A stretch of 64,000 bases of DNA from Fagopyrum homotropicum. Taxonomy: Eukaryota > Streptophyta > Magnoliopsida > Caryophyllales > Polygonaceae. Under the pieces are notes generated by a model. The model was not told the DNA's origin, did not search any database, and saw nothing but the letters and a program-made list of their open reading frames with translations. Within the stretch, counting starts at the first letter, position 1, and the number at the start of each line of letters is the position of its first letter. Shown in pieces: positions 9,821-20,745 of the stretch. The translations under genes and the position numbers were made by a program. The DNA is taken from contig BSWB01000004.1 of NCBI GenBank assembly GCA_033239125.1, positions 123,575,235 through 123,639,234 of the forward strand, read 5' to 3'.

Positions 9821-11558
9821 TGTAAGAGCCTGAGCCTTTAGAGCCTAGGAGCCTTGCTGAGCCTTAGCTGAGTTCGCTTTGACTCTGCCAGCCGCCCCAG
9901 CGTACCCTTCCAGCCGCACCTGCGCCCCAGGTGAGCCGCCCCTGCGCCATAGTCGGTCCGCCCCTGCGGTTTTTGGCGGTTGCAGCCACCTTTGTTGACT
10001 TTTGATCTTGCTTTTGGGGAAACTTCGTATTTAAGCCTACCCAATCTTCAAATGAAGGGTTTCTTCACTCCATTGCAGCTCCTTCATCATCTTTACGTTC
10101 TTCTTCTCCTTCATCTTCTCATCTTTGCTTCTTCTTGATCTTGTAAGAGAGTTTTGAGAGTTTTGAGTGTGGCTTTGGCATTTGATGACCTTGTTGATGT
10201 GCTGAAGTGGTGAGAGGTGTGGATGCTCCATAGTTGCAGCCTAGGGTGGAGTGGTAAGTTCTTTCTCTTCTTTTCTCTTCTTCCTTCATCCTTGCTTCTT
10301 TATTCTTCTTTCTAGCCTAGGATCACAAGTTGGACTTGTGATTGGATCCTTCTTGGATGTTGTGATGATCATATGTGTGTATATATGCATATATGTTGCT
10401 GTGGTGTGTTGAAGACGTGAAGAGAATCGAGAAAGAGATTGAAGATAAGCCGGGACCAACCCTCTCCACAATTGGCCGCCCTTGTGCCTGTCCTGAATTG
10501 CACCTGCGCCTGTTGTGGACCGCCCCCGCGCCTTTGGTGAGCCGCCCCTGCGCCTCACTGGGCTGGTTGTTGTGTTCTTGCTTCATTTGGTGCATACTTT
10601 GTTGGTATGTCTTCCTTTCTTCCTTTCCTTTTTCCTTGGCTTTGTTGATAGCTAGGTTAGGATGGTTAGGATGAGTTGTATGTTAGAGATGTGCCTTAGG
10701 CACTTGTGTTGATGTTGAGAGTATGCTATAGACATATGTGAGCTTGTGTTGATATTTAGGTTGTAGGTTTAGGTCGTAGGGGAAGTTGTGACGTGGTAGA
10801 GGATACGAGTGTATCAGGTAAGTCAATAGGACTTACTTAGCGTGCAGATGTGGATTGTATGATTATAATGGTTGTGTATGTTCATATGGTTGTGCATTTA
10901 TAACTTAAACCGGACTAGGGACGACCATTCATTATATTTATATGGCCCAAGTGTATTATAACGGGCGGTAACCACCGGTCTCCACCTGCTGGGTTAGGAG
11001 GAGGTGCCCTGAAGATGATCTCACAGGAGGGGACGAGTGACGGTCACCCCCATGCAAAACTCCTATGTTACGTTGGATGGGACGGGGTTCTTGAGGCTCA
11101 TCGTGTTACAAAAGAAGTTGAATTAGTAATGGTATAACGTAATTAAAGATAATAAATGAATGTGTGTGGCATTGCATGTATGAGATGTTGTGGTGTGTTT
11201 GTGCTATTACTATCATGCTTTTCTATTGATGTAGCTAACGATGTATACCGTGTTGTAGATGATCTGCATGTTAGGAATACTGCAGAGTGAGCCAGATGGT
11301 GTGACGAGCCAAGGACTTTTGTACATTAGGATGCATGGGTTGGGGATCTTTTGTATCAGTTGATGTGGTTGTTATGGTTTTGTACTCGGCTTTGAGTTTG
11401 TAAACTCATTTGATGTATCATACAATTTTTATGTATTTGTTTTTATTCTACTCGTACCTTGTTGTAAGATCTAGTGAACTTGTTTTCATGCAAGGGTCAG
11501 GATCCATTGTGAGATCCTAGCCCAATGTAGCATTCCGAGTCCCGCGGATTTAGGGTGT
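9821..11558 (+). repeat. TE2 3' LTR, missing last four bases
   Basis: It starts TGTAAGAGCC right after the polypurine tract and ends GGGTGT where the 5' LTR reads GGGGTGTTACA. The first 160 bases hold CCGC-type motifs at about 9890-9970 and a second cluster at 10477-10555. Relative to the 5' LTR, about 85 bases around 10770 are deleted, including the CTTCCCC dyad. The GTAAGTC...GACTTAC dyad is kept at 10818-10836. It adjoins the inverted TE3 LTR remnant and forms a long palindrome with it. Confidence 0.9.
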
Positions 11559-12782
11559 CTGACCCTAACCGGACAACAAGTTCACTGAATCTTACAACAA
11601 GGCACAAGTAGAGTAAAAACAAATACATAAAAGATGTATGATACATCCAAAAGAGTTTACAAACTCAAAGCCGAGTACAAAACCATAACAACAACATCAC
11701 TGATACAAAAGATCCCCAACCCACGCATCCTAATGTACAGAAGTCCTCGGCTGGTCACACCATTTGGCTCACTCTGCAGTCTTCCTAACCTGCAGATCAT
11801 CTACAACACGGTATACACCGTTAACTACAACAATAGATAAGGATGATAGTAATAGCACAAACACACCACAACATCTCATACATGCAATGTCACACACATT
11901 AATTTATTATCTTTAATTACGTTATTACATTACTAATTCAACTTCTTTTGTAACACGGGGAGCCTCAAGAACCCCGTCCCATTCAACGTAACACAGGAGT
12001 TTGCATGGGGGTGACCATCACTCGTCCCCTCCTGTGAGATCATCTTCAGGGCACCTCCTTCTAACCCAGAAGGCAGAGACCGGTGGTTACCGCCCGTTAT
12101 AATACACTTGGGCCATATAAATATAATGAATGGTCGTCCTAGTCCGGTTTAAGTTATAAATGCATAACCATATGAACACACACAACCATTACAATCATAC
12201 AATCCACAACTGCACACTAAGTAAGTCCTATGGACTTACCTGATACACTGGTATCCTCTACCACGTCACAGCTTCCCCTCGGGGAAGAAACCAATGCCTG
12301 CAAGAGCAAGGGACACAACATCACAACCTGAAAAGGGTTAGGATACTCGTCTCCTTAACCAGAACCAACCTACAACCTAAAGATCAACACAAGCTCACAT
12401 ATGCCTATGGTATACTCTCAACATCAACTCAAGTGCCTAAGGCATATCTCTAACATACCACTCATCCTAACCATCCTAACCTAGCCACAACTAAGCCAAA
12501 GCTAAAGGAAAGGAAGTAAGAAGACATACCAACAAGGTATGCACCAAAAGAAGCAAGAACCCACCAGCCACACCAGTGACGCGCAGGGGCGGCTCACCAA
12601 GGGCGCAGGGGCGGCTTCACACCAGGCGCAGGTGCGGCTCAAGTCAGGCGCAGGGGCGGCCAACTATGCAGAGGGTTGGTCCCGGCTTCTCTTCGACTGC
12701 TTTCTCGATTCTCTTTACGTCAACAACACACCACAACAACACATATGCATAAAATACACACATATGATCATCAAAACATCCT
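11559..12782 (-). repeat. TE3 3' LTR remnant
   Basis: The reverse complement matches the TE2 LTR from about 10356 to 11500 (or 2945 to 4150 of the 5' LTR). It begins at CTGACCC, leaving out the ~70-base LTR terminus. At 12782 it jumps to sequence matching 9720-9790 of TE2, so the LTR start and polypurine tract are deleted. It holds four CCGC-type motifs at 12578-12660, the CTTCCCC dyad at 12272-12287 and the GTAAGTCC dyad at 12221-12239. Confidence 0.88.
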
Positions 12783-13164
12783 GTAAGCCGAGGTAACACC
12801 CTATCCTCAAAAACGTAAGGTCAAAACCTATAACATTCTATATCCTCAACATAACATGGAGGTATCATAACTCCAACATCACAACTCTACACAAGGCCTA
12901 TAGGAAGATCATCTCTAGCCAAACACTAACCACATCACAGTGGCATGGAGGGAAACCATCTCCAGTCACTACGTACACATAACACTACTATGTGGAGGAA
13001 AACCATCACCACTCACACTATGTTCATCAAAGGTAGCATGGAGGAAAGAACCATCTTCTGCTAATCCCAACACATACAACATAGCATGGAGGAAATAATC
13101 ATCTCGAGCTATACCTATCTCGTGCTAGCAACAGGATCTAACATATCATATGCACACCCAACTA
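12783..13164 (-). other. TE3 3' untranslated region with hairpin array
   Basis: No gene. Counterparts of the TE2 hairpin units are seen near 12903, 12947, 12993, 13035 and 13088, each a variant of GGAGGAAAACCATCTCC on the plus strand. Between 13112 and 13164 the sequence matches the short region downstream of the TE2 stop codon. Confidence 0.75.
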
Positions 13165-13770
13165 GCACGGAAACACAAGAACTCAGGATAGTTCCTCTGG
13201 ATACTATCCTCTGTCTCTCAGGTAGCCTCATCTGGTCCTCGTCTAGACCACTGTATCCTCACCATAGGAATGTCCTTCGAACGCAGGCGTCTCACACCTC
13301 GCTCTAGGACTGCAATAGGGTGCTCTGCAAACGTGTGGTCCGGCTCAACCACCAGATCATCATAAATCACAATGTGCCTTGAGTCTGGTATATACTCCTG
13401 CAGCTGAGACACATGAAACACGGGGTGAACACCCTCTAGTCTTGGAGGCAAAGCTAATTTGTAAGCTGCTCGCCCTACTCTATCTAGTATCTCAAAAGGG
13501 CCTACATATCGGGGACTCAACTTCCCCATTATGCCAAAACGTCTGACTTCTCGCGTCGGAGATACTCTCAACCAGACATGAGCTTCTACCCTGAACTCTA
13601 GAGGTCGACACCTCTTGTTTGCATACGACTTCTAGCGACTCTGTGCAGCCAGCATCCTCTCTCTGATCAGCCCTACTCGAGCCATATCCTCCTGAATCAG
13701 CTCTGACGCTATCCCACTGATATTGTTAGGCTCGTCCCAGCATAACGGTGTGCGGCATCTACGTCAATAT
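13165..13770 (-). pseudogene. TE3 integrase C-terminus and chromodomain
   Basis: On the minus strand 13571-13218 encodes the integrase C-terminal region (KLSPRYVGPFEILDRVGRAA, HPVFHVSQLQEYI) and the chromodomain up to WSRRGPDEAT. The rest of the chromodomain (to about 13170) follows after a stop at the Trp codon of the ATWE motif. Upstream, the segment matching 8680-8890 of TE2 is readable to about 13770 but has stops. The product would direct integration to heterochromatin in the parent family. Confidence 0.85.
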
Positions 13771-13805
13771 AGTTCCTCATATGGAGCCATCCCTATAGAT
13801 GCATG

Positions 13806-14483
13806 TCAGCTGTTGTTGTATGAGAACTCAGCGAGTGGGAGGTAATCAAACCATCCCTGTCCCCAATCCAACACACAGGCTTGCAACATGTCCTCTAAGG
13901 TCTGGATGGTCCTCTCTGACTGACCATCTGTGTGGGGGTGAAACGCAGTCGTGAAGTGTAGACTCGTCCCCAAAGCAGTCTGAATCTGATGCCAGAATCT
14001 CGATGTAAATCGTCCATCACGATCAGAAACAATCGTCCTCGGTACCCCATGGAGTCTCACTATCTGTCTAGTGTAGTCCTCAGCTAATCTACTCACGGGC
14101 CACGTCTCTCTGATGGAGATGAAACATTCTGTCTTCGTCAATCTATCCATGACTATCCAAATGGCATCAAAGCTCCTACTGGTCTTCAATCCAGTCACAA
14201 AATCCATGGAGACGTCTTCCCACTTCCACTGTGGTACTGGCAGTGGATGGAGTTCACCTCCAGGTCTAAAATGCTCTATCTTGACCTGTTGACAGGTCGC
14301 ACACTGAGTCACAAATCTGGCTATGCCGGGCTTCAGTCCTCCCCACAAAAATGAACGTCTCACATCATGGTACATCGTACTCGTACCAGGGTGTACTGTA
14401 TAAGGTGTACAGTGAGCCTCCTGTAAAATCCGCTGTCTCAGCTCTGTATCTACAGGAACACAGATACGATCATGTCGTCTCAT
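13806..14483 (-). pseudogene. TE3 integrase zinc-binding and core domains, open over 225 codons
   Basis: One open minus-strand reading covers the HHCC region (HCTPYTVHP ... CATCQQVK) and the core with all three acidic positions. These are Asp in WIVMDRL, Asp in IVSDRDGRF and Glu in GQSERTIQTLED. TE2 has lost the second of them. This is the best-kept integrase core of the Tekay pair. It ends at a stop near 13806 inside the conserved EFSYNNS segment, so the protein would still be truncated. Confidence 0.88.
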
Positions 14484-14507
14484 AACTCAATTTACCCCAA
14501 TAGTGAA

Positions 14508-15140
14508 CTAGGGTGCCGCTCCACGAGACATTCTATCTCTGATCCTCGCCAAGGTCGGGCAGGTCCGTTGCTTTTGTTGGATCTCATCCAACAAACCAGG
14601 TAGAACCCCTAATATAAACAACTGGGCATCCTCATCAGGAAACAGGATGTCCATCTCTAGCCAAGCTAGATCCCTCTGAAGCTGAGGCTGTATAGTAAGT
14701 TTGGCAATTACTTTTTCTCGAGGCGTCTTCCTGCTCAAGGCATCAGCTACCACATTCGCCTTGCCAGGATGATACAAAATCTCAAGATCAAAGTCCTTGA
14801 TCAACTCAAGCCATCGACGTTGGCGGTTATTCAATTCCCGCAGTGTGAAAATATACTTCAGACTCTTATGGTCTGTGAAGATCTGGTATGTTTCACCATA
14901 CAGGTAATGTCTCCAGATCTTCAAAGCATGAACTACCGTTGCTAACTCCAAATCATGAGTCGGGTAGTTCTCCTTGTACGTCTTCAGCTGTCTAGACGCA
15001 TATGCAATAACTCTGTCCATCTACATCAACACACATACCAAGCCTAGCTTGGATGCATCACTTTAGACCACAAAATCCTCAGAACCCTCTGGCTGGGCTA
15101 AGACAGGAGCAGAAGTCAAACGCCTCTTCAACTCCTCAAA
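14508..15140 (-). pseudogene. TE3 RNase H
   Basis: The minus-strand reading 15020-14508 gives IAYASRQLKTYKENYPTHDLEL, the FTDHKSLKYIF strand and LYHPGKANVVADALSRK, then the RH-integrase linker. The N-terminal RNase H part (to about 15140) is interrupted by stops, including the catalytic-Asp segment near 15060 (reads as a changed frame around VVxSDASKL). It is non-functional as it stands. Confidence 0.85.
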
Positions 15141-15152
15141 ACTCTGAGCACA

Positions 15153-15940
15153 CTAGTCGGTCCATACAAATCTAGAAGTCTTCCCTAAAAGACTAGTCAG
15201 TGGTCGGGCAATCACAAAAAATCCCTCCACAAAGCGTCTATAATATCCGGCTAAGCCAAGAAAGCTACGTACTTCCTTGACGTTTGTCGGTGTCCTCCAT
15301 GCAGCAACAGACTCGATCTTCGCCGGGTCAACCATGATCCCATCGGCAAAGACAATATGTCCAAGGAAAGCAACCTCAGACATCCAAAACTCGCACTTAG
15401 AGATCTTGGCGTACAGCTCTCTATCCCTCAAAATCTGCAATACCGTCCTCAGGTGTCCCGCATGCTCCTCTCTGCTACGAGACTATACCATAATGTCATC
15501 AATAAAAACCACCACAAACTGATCTAGGAAGTCGATGAACATGCTTTTCATCAATTCCATGAATACTGCCGGGGCATTCGTCAGCCCAAATGGCATCACT
15601 ACAAACTCGTAGTGTCCATAACGGGTACGAAATGCCGTCATGTGCACATCCTCCTCTCTCACCCTCAGCTGGTGATATCCTGAACGCAAGTCAATCCTGG
15701 AGAAGACCGTCGCACCCTGCAGGTGATAAAGTAGATCATCAATACGAGGTAGTGGATACCTGTTCTTGATGGTCACCTTGTTCAACTCTTTGTAATCTAT
15801 GCACAGTCTTAACGATCCGTCTTCCTTCCGTATGAAGAGGACCGGTGCACCCCATGGTGAAACGCTAGGGCATATGAAGCCCTTATCAGCCAACTCCTCG
15901 AGTTCTTCTTCAACTCCAACATCTCGACAGGTGCCATACG
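15153..15940 (-). pseudogene. TE3 reverse transcriptase
   Basis: The minus-strand reading 15893-15483 holds the fingers and palm, with WGAPVLFIRKEDG, LRLCIDYKELNKV and the Phe-Ile-Asp-Asp box at 15495-15506. A stop follows at 15483. The thumb/connection region continues at 15440-15153 (FLGHIVFADGIMVDPAKIE, FLGLAGYYRRFVEGF). The catalytic residues are all present within one frame, unlike TE2. Confidence 0.88.
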
Positions 15941-16558
15941 GTATGGGGTCTTCGAGATGGGTCTCGTGCTAGGCTCTAAATAAATGCCAAAATCTACGCT
16001 CATCTGAGGTGGCAAGCTAGACGGCTCTGCAAATACGTCTGTGAACTCACAGACCGCCGGTATGTCCTCCAAAGCTGGACTCTCACCATCCTTCATGGCG
16101 TAGTACCAAAAGGCATCACATCCCTGTGCAAGAGCGTCTACAAATCCAGTCTTCCCAAGGTCCCAACCCCGGAAGACCTCTATCGAACCTAAATCGGTAA
16201 AGACTGTAACAATTCTCTTACCCACATCTAACACATCACGGTGTCTACGCATCCAATCCATACCTAATATGACTTCTTCATGCATCAAAGGCATGACTAA
16301 GAAGTCAACAAGTAGTACACGAGTCCCTAAGCGTAGGGGCCAACGACGTATCTCCTGGGTACCTCTGACCCTACTACCATCAAGTAACCCTATAGTAGAA
16401 GGTGCCCCCTCTATGGTAGACAAACTCAAAAGCTCAACACAAGAAGAATAAATAAATGAATGCGTAGCACCAGTATCAAATAAAACTCTAACAGGTAAAC
16501 CATGTAACAAAATGGTACCTGTAGCAGTTGGTGCTGGCGGCTCCTCATCACTCCTCAA
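15941..16558 (-). pseudogene. TE3 aspartic protease region
   Basis: The minus strand encodes LLHGLPVRVLFDTGATHSF with the catalytic Asp-Thr-Gly-Ala at 16467-16478, then VILGMDWMRRH, then a linker to RT with SVDFGIYLEPSTRPISKTPYR. The reading overruns into the RT start in the wrong frame (to 15809), so there is a frameshift near 15900. The protease domain itself is open. Confidence 0.85.
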
Positions 16559-17923
16559 CTCAAAATCACGGCCTCTAACTCCTCGAGCATCAGTAGTACT
16601 AGCCTCTCTACCTATACCCCTACTCGGTCCAGGAGCTGAACCCTGAGTAGCAGGTGTCCCTAGGACCCTCTGTTGTCCCTGATGCTGAGGCGGTCTCTAC
16701 CCACCTCTTGCTGCACCTGCAGGGGAAGAACCCTATTGTGATGGCGCCTTTCCCTGACGGAAAAACGTAGCTATATGTCCTGGCTTCCCGCACGAGAAGC
16801 AAGTCAGCGGTGCTCTAGGGCAATCAGACCTCATAAGTCCATAGGCCCCGCATTTGTAACATTGCCGGCCTCTATCAATAGTTTGTGCAAACACTGGAAT
16901 ACTCGAGCGGCCCTGAGTCTGACCTCGTCCGAATCCAGATGCTCCTGTACCAGTCAGTGTTGTACGATGTCTCTTCTTAAACCGTCCGGTCTGAGAAGTC
17001 CTCCTTTGACTAGCCCTCTCTCTCTCATAAGCAGAGGCCTGATCTTGGTAGTCTGCCAATGAGTCACAATGAAATCTAGCCATATATGAACGTGTACTCT
17101 CCCTCAAACGTCGGGAGAATAGGTATACGTGTTGGTCCTCAAAAGGTGCAGCTGGACCCAACAAAGCTAACTCAGTCCAGAAGCGGCGAATGGCATCTGT
17201 AATGGGTACGTCCTCAAAGCTTGCTTCCACAAAATCCTGCAGCTTCTCCCTCCTTAGGGAGGCAGGGCAGAACTGCTCCCTCAGCAAAGTCCTCATCTTC
17301 TCATAGGTGGTGACCCGTGCTCTAACTGTCCTCCACCACTGATGTGCCAGGTCACGGAATAGAGACTATACTAGCTCTATCCGTCTGTCCTCTGGGCAAC
17401 GAATAGACTCTAAAGCTGAGTCTACATGCCCAATCCACACCTCAGTCTCTAGGCCGATCTCCCCAGAGAAGTGTGGTACTCCCTGCTAGTGGAATGCCTT
17501 CAACCAGGTATCTGGTCGAGGCCCTCTAGTCTCCTCCACAACTTGTGGTGGCTCAACTACACGAACTGGTGTAGCTGGTACCTAAGTAGCTCCATGGGAT
17601 TCCTCAAATAATCCCTCTTGCCCTGGTAAATCTAGGGCTCGTCCACCGGCTCTGATGGCCTTCTCAAACTGCCTGAGATACTCCCTAAATTCAGGTCCTC
17701 CCATGGAAACACGGTCTGAGCCATCAGACTAGCCTGGATGGATCTGTTGTCTCCTGGACCCACCACTCCTCGTAGTTAGAACAAAGCTCTTAGCAACCTC
17801 CTCATGAGCCTCCTCCACCACTGGTGGATCTGCAGCGGGAGCTGGTCCCTGTCTCCTCTCTCTTGGAGGAAGAGGTTGTCTACCTCTAACTCTGCCTGCA
17901 GCAGTAGCTCTAACCCCAGCCAT
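16559..17923 (-). pseudogene. gag: TE3 gag with zinc knuckles, broken
   Basis: The start is the ATG whose complement is at 17921-17923 (MAGVRATAA). The N-terminal part is open to about 17729 and then loses frame. The capsid part is open from 17296 (MRTLLREQFCPASLRREK) to 16733 and includes both CCHC-like knuckles. In the first, CYKCGAYGLMRSDC, His is replaced by Leu. In the second, CFSCGKPGHIATFF, the last Cys is replaced by Phe. Each knuckle differs from its TE2 counterpart, so the two copies decayed independently. Confidence 0.85.
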
Positions 17924-18220
17924 CTGCGGGGTATGCACACCTAACGTATAAGGCTCTATATAGGCCATATGTATAGATATATATATATAATACTGAATAA
18001 CACATGCATACATATCATCACATAAGAGGTTTCTATATATATATATATATATCTATATTGTCGAGATCCTCAAATGGGTGATGACTTTTGTACACACTAT
18101 CCCAAAAACATATGTACTCGCTTTAAACCCAAAACTCTTTAAAACTTTAGACCCCTTGTGGGTTCTGTTTATTTATCCACTCTACCTTATTGCAGATAGC
18201 AAGTGTCATTGTTGTCAACC

Positions 18221-18240
18221 TAAGGCTCAAATACCAACTC
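18221..18240 (-). other. TE3 primer-binding site, mutated
   Basis: The minus strand reads TTACAGAGTTGGTATTTGAGCC across the LTR end; the primer site TGGTATTTGAGC differs from the initiator-Met form TGGTATCAGAGC at two bases. It lies five bases inside the LTR terminus at 18241. Confidence 0.85.
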
Positions 18241-18523
18241 TGTAACACCCCGAATCCCCTGGACTCGGAATGCTACATTGGGCTAGGATCCCACAATGGA
18301 CCCTGAGCCTAGCCTGACAACAAGTTCACTGGATCTTACAACAAGGCACAAGTAGAGTAAAAACAAATACATAAAAGCTGTATGATACATCCAAAAGAGT
18401 TTACAAACTCAAAGCCGAGTACAAAACCATAACAACAACATCACTAATACAAAAGATCCCCAACCCACGCATCCTAATGTAAAGAAGTCCTCGGCTGGTC
18501 ACACCATCTAGCTCACTCTGCAA
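18241..18523 (-). repeat. TE3 5' LTR remnant (last ~283 bases only)
   Basis: The reverse complement matches the end of the TE2 LTR (about 3940-4225). It breaks off at CTCTGCA where the sequence turns into TE4. The missing LTR start means TE3 has no promoter of its own here. Confidence 0.88.
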
Positions 18524-18566
18524 CCTAGCTTAACTGCTTAAATAAATAAAAGAAATCCATGAAGCT

Positions 18567-19968
18567 CTAGTCCTCGTCAACTGGCGGTGGTGGATGTGGA
18601 ATGTAGGGATGTTGGGATGGGTCGAATAGATAGCCCATCATTTGCTGGAACTGAATCTCCTGCATGCATCGCTAGTAGTGTTGGCTCTCCTCCATACGAT
18701 GCATCCATCCCTTAGTGTATAGGCGCTCATCATCAAAGCGCTCATAGATGTCAACAATTAGGGATGTGTATGAGTTAATCATCTAATCAGTAAGCTCATC
18801 GATCCGTCGGTGTGCCTCGGGATCTCTACGGCGGCGGATCGGCACTAAGGTGGCGGCGGTGGTGGTGCTGCTCTCTCATCCTCCGTGGCCTCGTTGTTAA
18901 GGTCAAAGGTGGGAATACTTGGCCCGCTAGTGTCAGTACCAGTCTCCATGGCAGCTCCTCCTCCATACCAATCATCATCATCATCCTCAGCTGCATCTCT
19001 AGCATCCTTCATAACCATGCACCTGACCAATACTTGCGATCAAAGACAGAAAACTGAGATGACCACATAATGCCCTGTGGAGATGTCGTCTCCGATGGAT
19101 GTCAATGTAAGGTGTGCCAAGGCCAGGAGGGACTAGAATGCGGCGAGTGATCATCTCCTGCAATCCAAACAGCTTCGGAGCCGCAAATAAAGTACAACCA
19201 GATAGATCTAATCCCATGGATATGGCGATGTGGGTCACCAGCCGACCACAACAGATATCGCCCTTCGAATTGCCCTTTATCTTGTGCAAGTCATCTGCGA
19301 GCATGGTAGCAAAATCCGGAATTCCTCCTTTCACCATAAAAAATAAACTCAAAATCTCCCCCTGTCTAACATTTTTGGACGTCTTAGTACGCGCCAGAAA
19401 TGTCTCGCTAAACATCCGGTGAACTAGGCGGAAGGCGAGGTGGAAGATAATCCGCTCCCGGATATCTCCGGGCTGCCACATGTCCTTGTGATCAGTAATG
19501 TGGGCAATCTCGGCTCTGAAACTCCGAGCTACCTCGCGGGAAGGAAAATCAGTAACAGTAGGTGTAGGGAAGCCGGAAATCTCCCCAAACTGATCAAGAG
19601 GAACTGCGTAGTTTCTTCAACAGCCGAAACTTTATCCTTCGATGCTCCGGCACGTTGGTCACTGAACTAACAAAATCCATCGTCGGCTCTAGATATGTCG
19701 GAGCTCTAATGGCCATGAACAACTCCAGGCCAACCATCAATATCATCTTCTTCAAGTCCTCCGCCACGTGGAGGCACTCAAAGGCATCAACATGAAGGAA
19801 TCGCGGGGCAATTATGCGGCGCGCACAAATTCTGTCACAATCCCGCTGATGTCTCTCGTGGATCACCGGGATAGAAAATTGAGAACCTGAAGAAGGAGAG
19901 GAATGATGTGAACTGCTGGGCTTGTCTCTCAAGGCGAACTGACAATATGATTTATGTGGGCTAGTCAT
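18567..19968 (-). pseudogene. TE4 Athila ORF-1-type protein, broken
   Basis: The likely start is the ATG with complement at 19966-19968, aligned with the ATG of the TE6 homologue at 34815. The N-terminal part reads VIHERHQRDCDRICARRI and MILMVGLELFMAIRAPTY. After a frame change near 19594 it continues as WIIF-like (here RIIFHLAFRLVHRMFSETFL), SKGDICCGRLVTHIA and MITRRILVPPGLGTPY. The end reads MMGYLFDPSQHPYIP and stops at 18567. This family lies downstream of integrase in Athila elements. It has been called ORF-1 or env-like, and its function is not established. No signal peptide or membrane segment is clear. Confidence 0.8.
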
Positions 19969-20745
19969 TCTGGATGAACACCTCGGTCGCCCAAGAACAC
20001 CTAGGCCGAGACATAGTCGACTGGACCGAGGCGAACTACTGTTCGTACGCAAATTCTGAATCTGTAAGTCTTTCCCCCTAAAATCACTACCAAAAGCTTC
20101 CTATGGGGTACTTATATCCTTTGCGACAACAATCTATGGCGACCAAGAACCTGAAGAAGGAGTTTAGGGTTTTAAATGAAATACCCCAGATTGTGCAGAA
20201 TTAAGCGTTTTCCTTGTTGTTTGTTGTGTGGAAACTAAATTTCGTGCTTCCTCCGGTAATTTCGAGCCAAGAACCGTGGAAAACGAGCAAGAATCAAGAT
20301 TCTGAGAGTGGGATCAGCCGCGGTCGAGGTCGTCTTTGAGAGGGAAAAGGTGAGAAGAGAGAGAAACTATCTCGCCTTTTATACCCCTCGTTGAATTTGA
20401 TTACACCTCGGTTGAGATGTTCCTGAGCTGACAGAGGTGTCAGAAAGGATGTTAGACTTAGTCGCCTCGGTTAACCTTGAACAACTCGGTCGAGGTCCTC
20501 TGACAGCACCTGAGATGTATCTCAGTCAAACTCTGTCTTCTCAATTTCTCGAACTTTTGTCCTCCCATGTAGCTCGTGAGTTGTAATTCCTTCATAAAGA
20601 GTACTTCATTCTTGTCTAGGAGGAAGCAAAACCAAAACAAAGCAAACTATCTAAACTAAGCTAGAAAAGGGAAAGAAAGCAATACTTTGGGTTGCCTCCC
20701 AAGAAGCGCTTGGTTTAAGGTCATTAGCTGGACCGTACGTCATCC
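19969..20745 (-). other. TE4 spacer with CTCGACCGAG-type clusters
   Basis: No gene. Motif clusters lie at 19981-20040 and 20318-20530, in the same relative places as clusters at 34731-34800 and 34213-34350 of TE6. The sequence CTTGGGTTGCCTCCCAAGAAGCGCTTGG near 20690-20715 is the reverse complement of the conserved post-integrase block at 34005-34040. Confidence 0.8.

Larger units (their letters stand above)
2530..11558 (+). mobile_element. TE2, Tekay/Del-like chromovirus (Ty3/Gypsy), defective
   Basis: The order is 5' LTR, initiator-Met PBS, gag with zinc knuckles, protease, RT, RNase H, integrase, chromodomain, 3' untranslated hairpin array, polypurine tract and 3' LTR. That order and the C-terminal chromodomain are those of plant chromoviruses; the Tekay/Del lineage is judged from RT and integrase wording. 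Reading frame changes at least four times and stops are frequent, so it cannot encode a working polyprotein. Both outer ends are abnormal: the 5' LTR lacks its first ~160 bases and the 3' LTR lacks its last four, so no target duplication can be read. Confidence 0.85.
11559..18523 (-). mobile_element. TE3, second Tekay/Del-like element, inverted, truncated
   Basis: This reads 5' to 3' on the minus strand and carries the same domains as TE2 in the same order, with clearly related sequence. Both LTRs are truncated. The 5' LTR keeps only 18241-18523. The 3' LTR lacks about 70 bases at its terminus and its first ~540 bases together with the polypurine tract. Several domains have longer open stretches than in TE2 and the integrase active site is better kept, but the pol frame still breaks many times. 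It lies tail to tail with TE2. Confidence 0.85.

Noticed and set aside
18833..19030. Acidic or Pro-rich minus-strand ORF 'PPPPPP' near 18845
   Set aside because: It is the acidic stretch of the TE4 ORF-1 pseudogene and shadow frames, not a separate gene.
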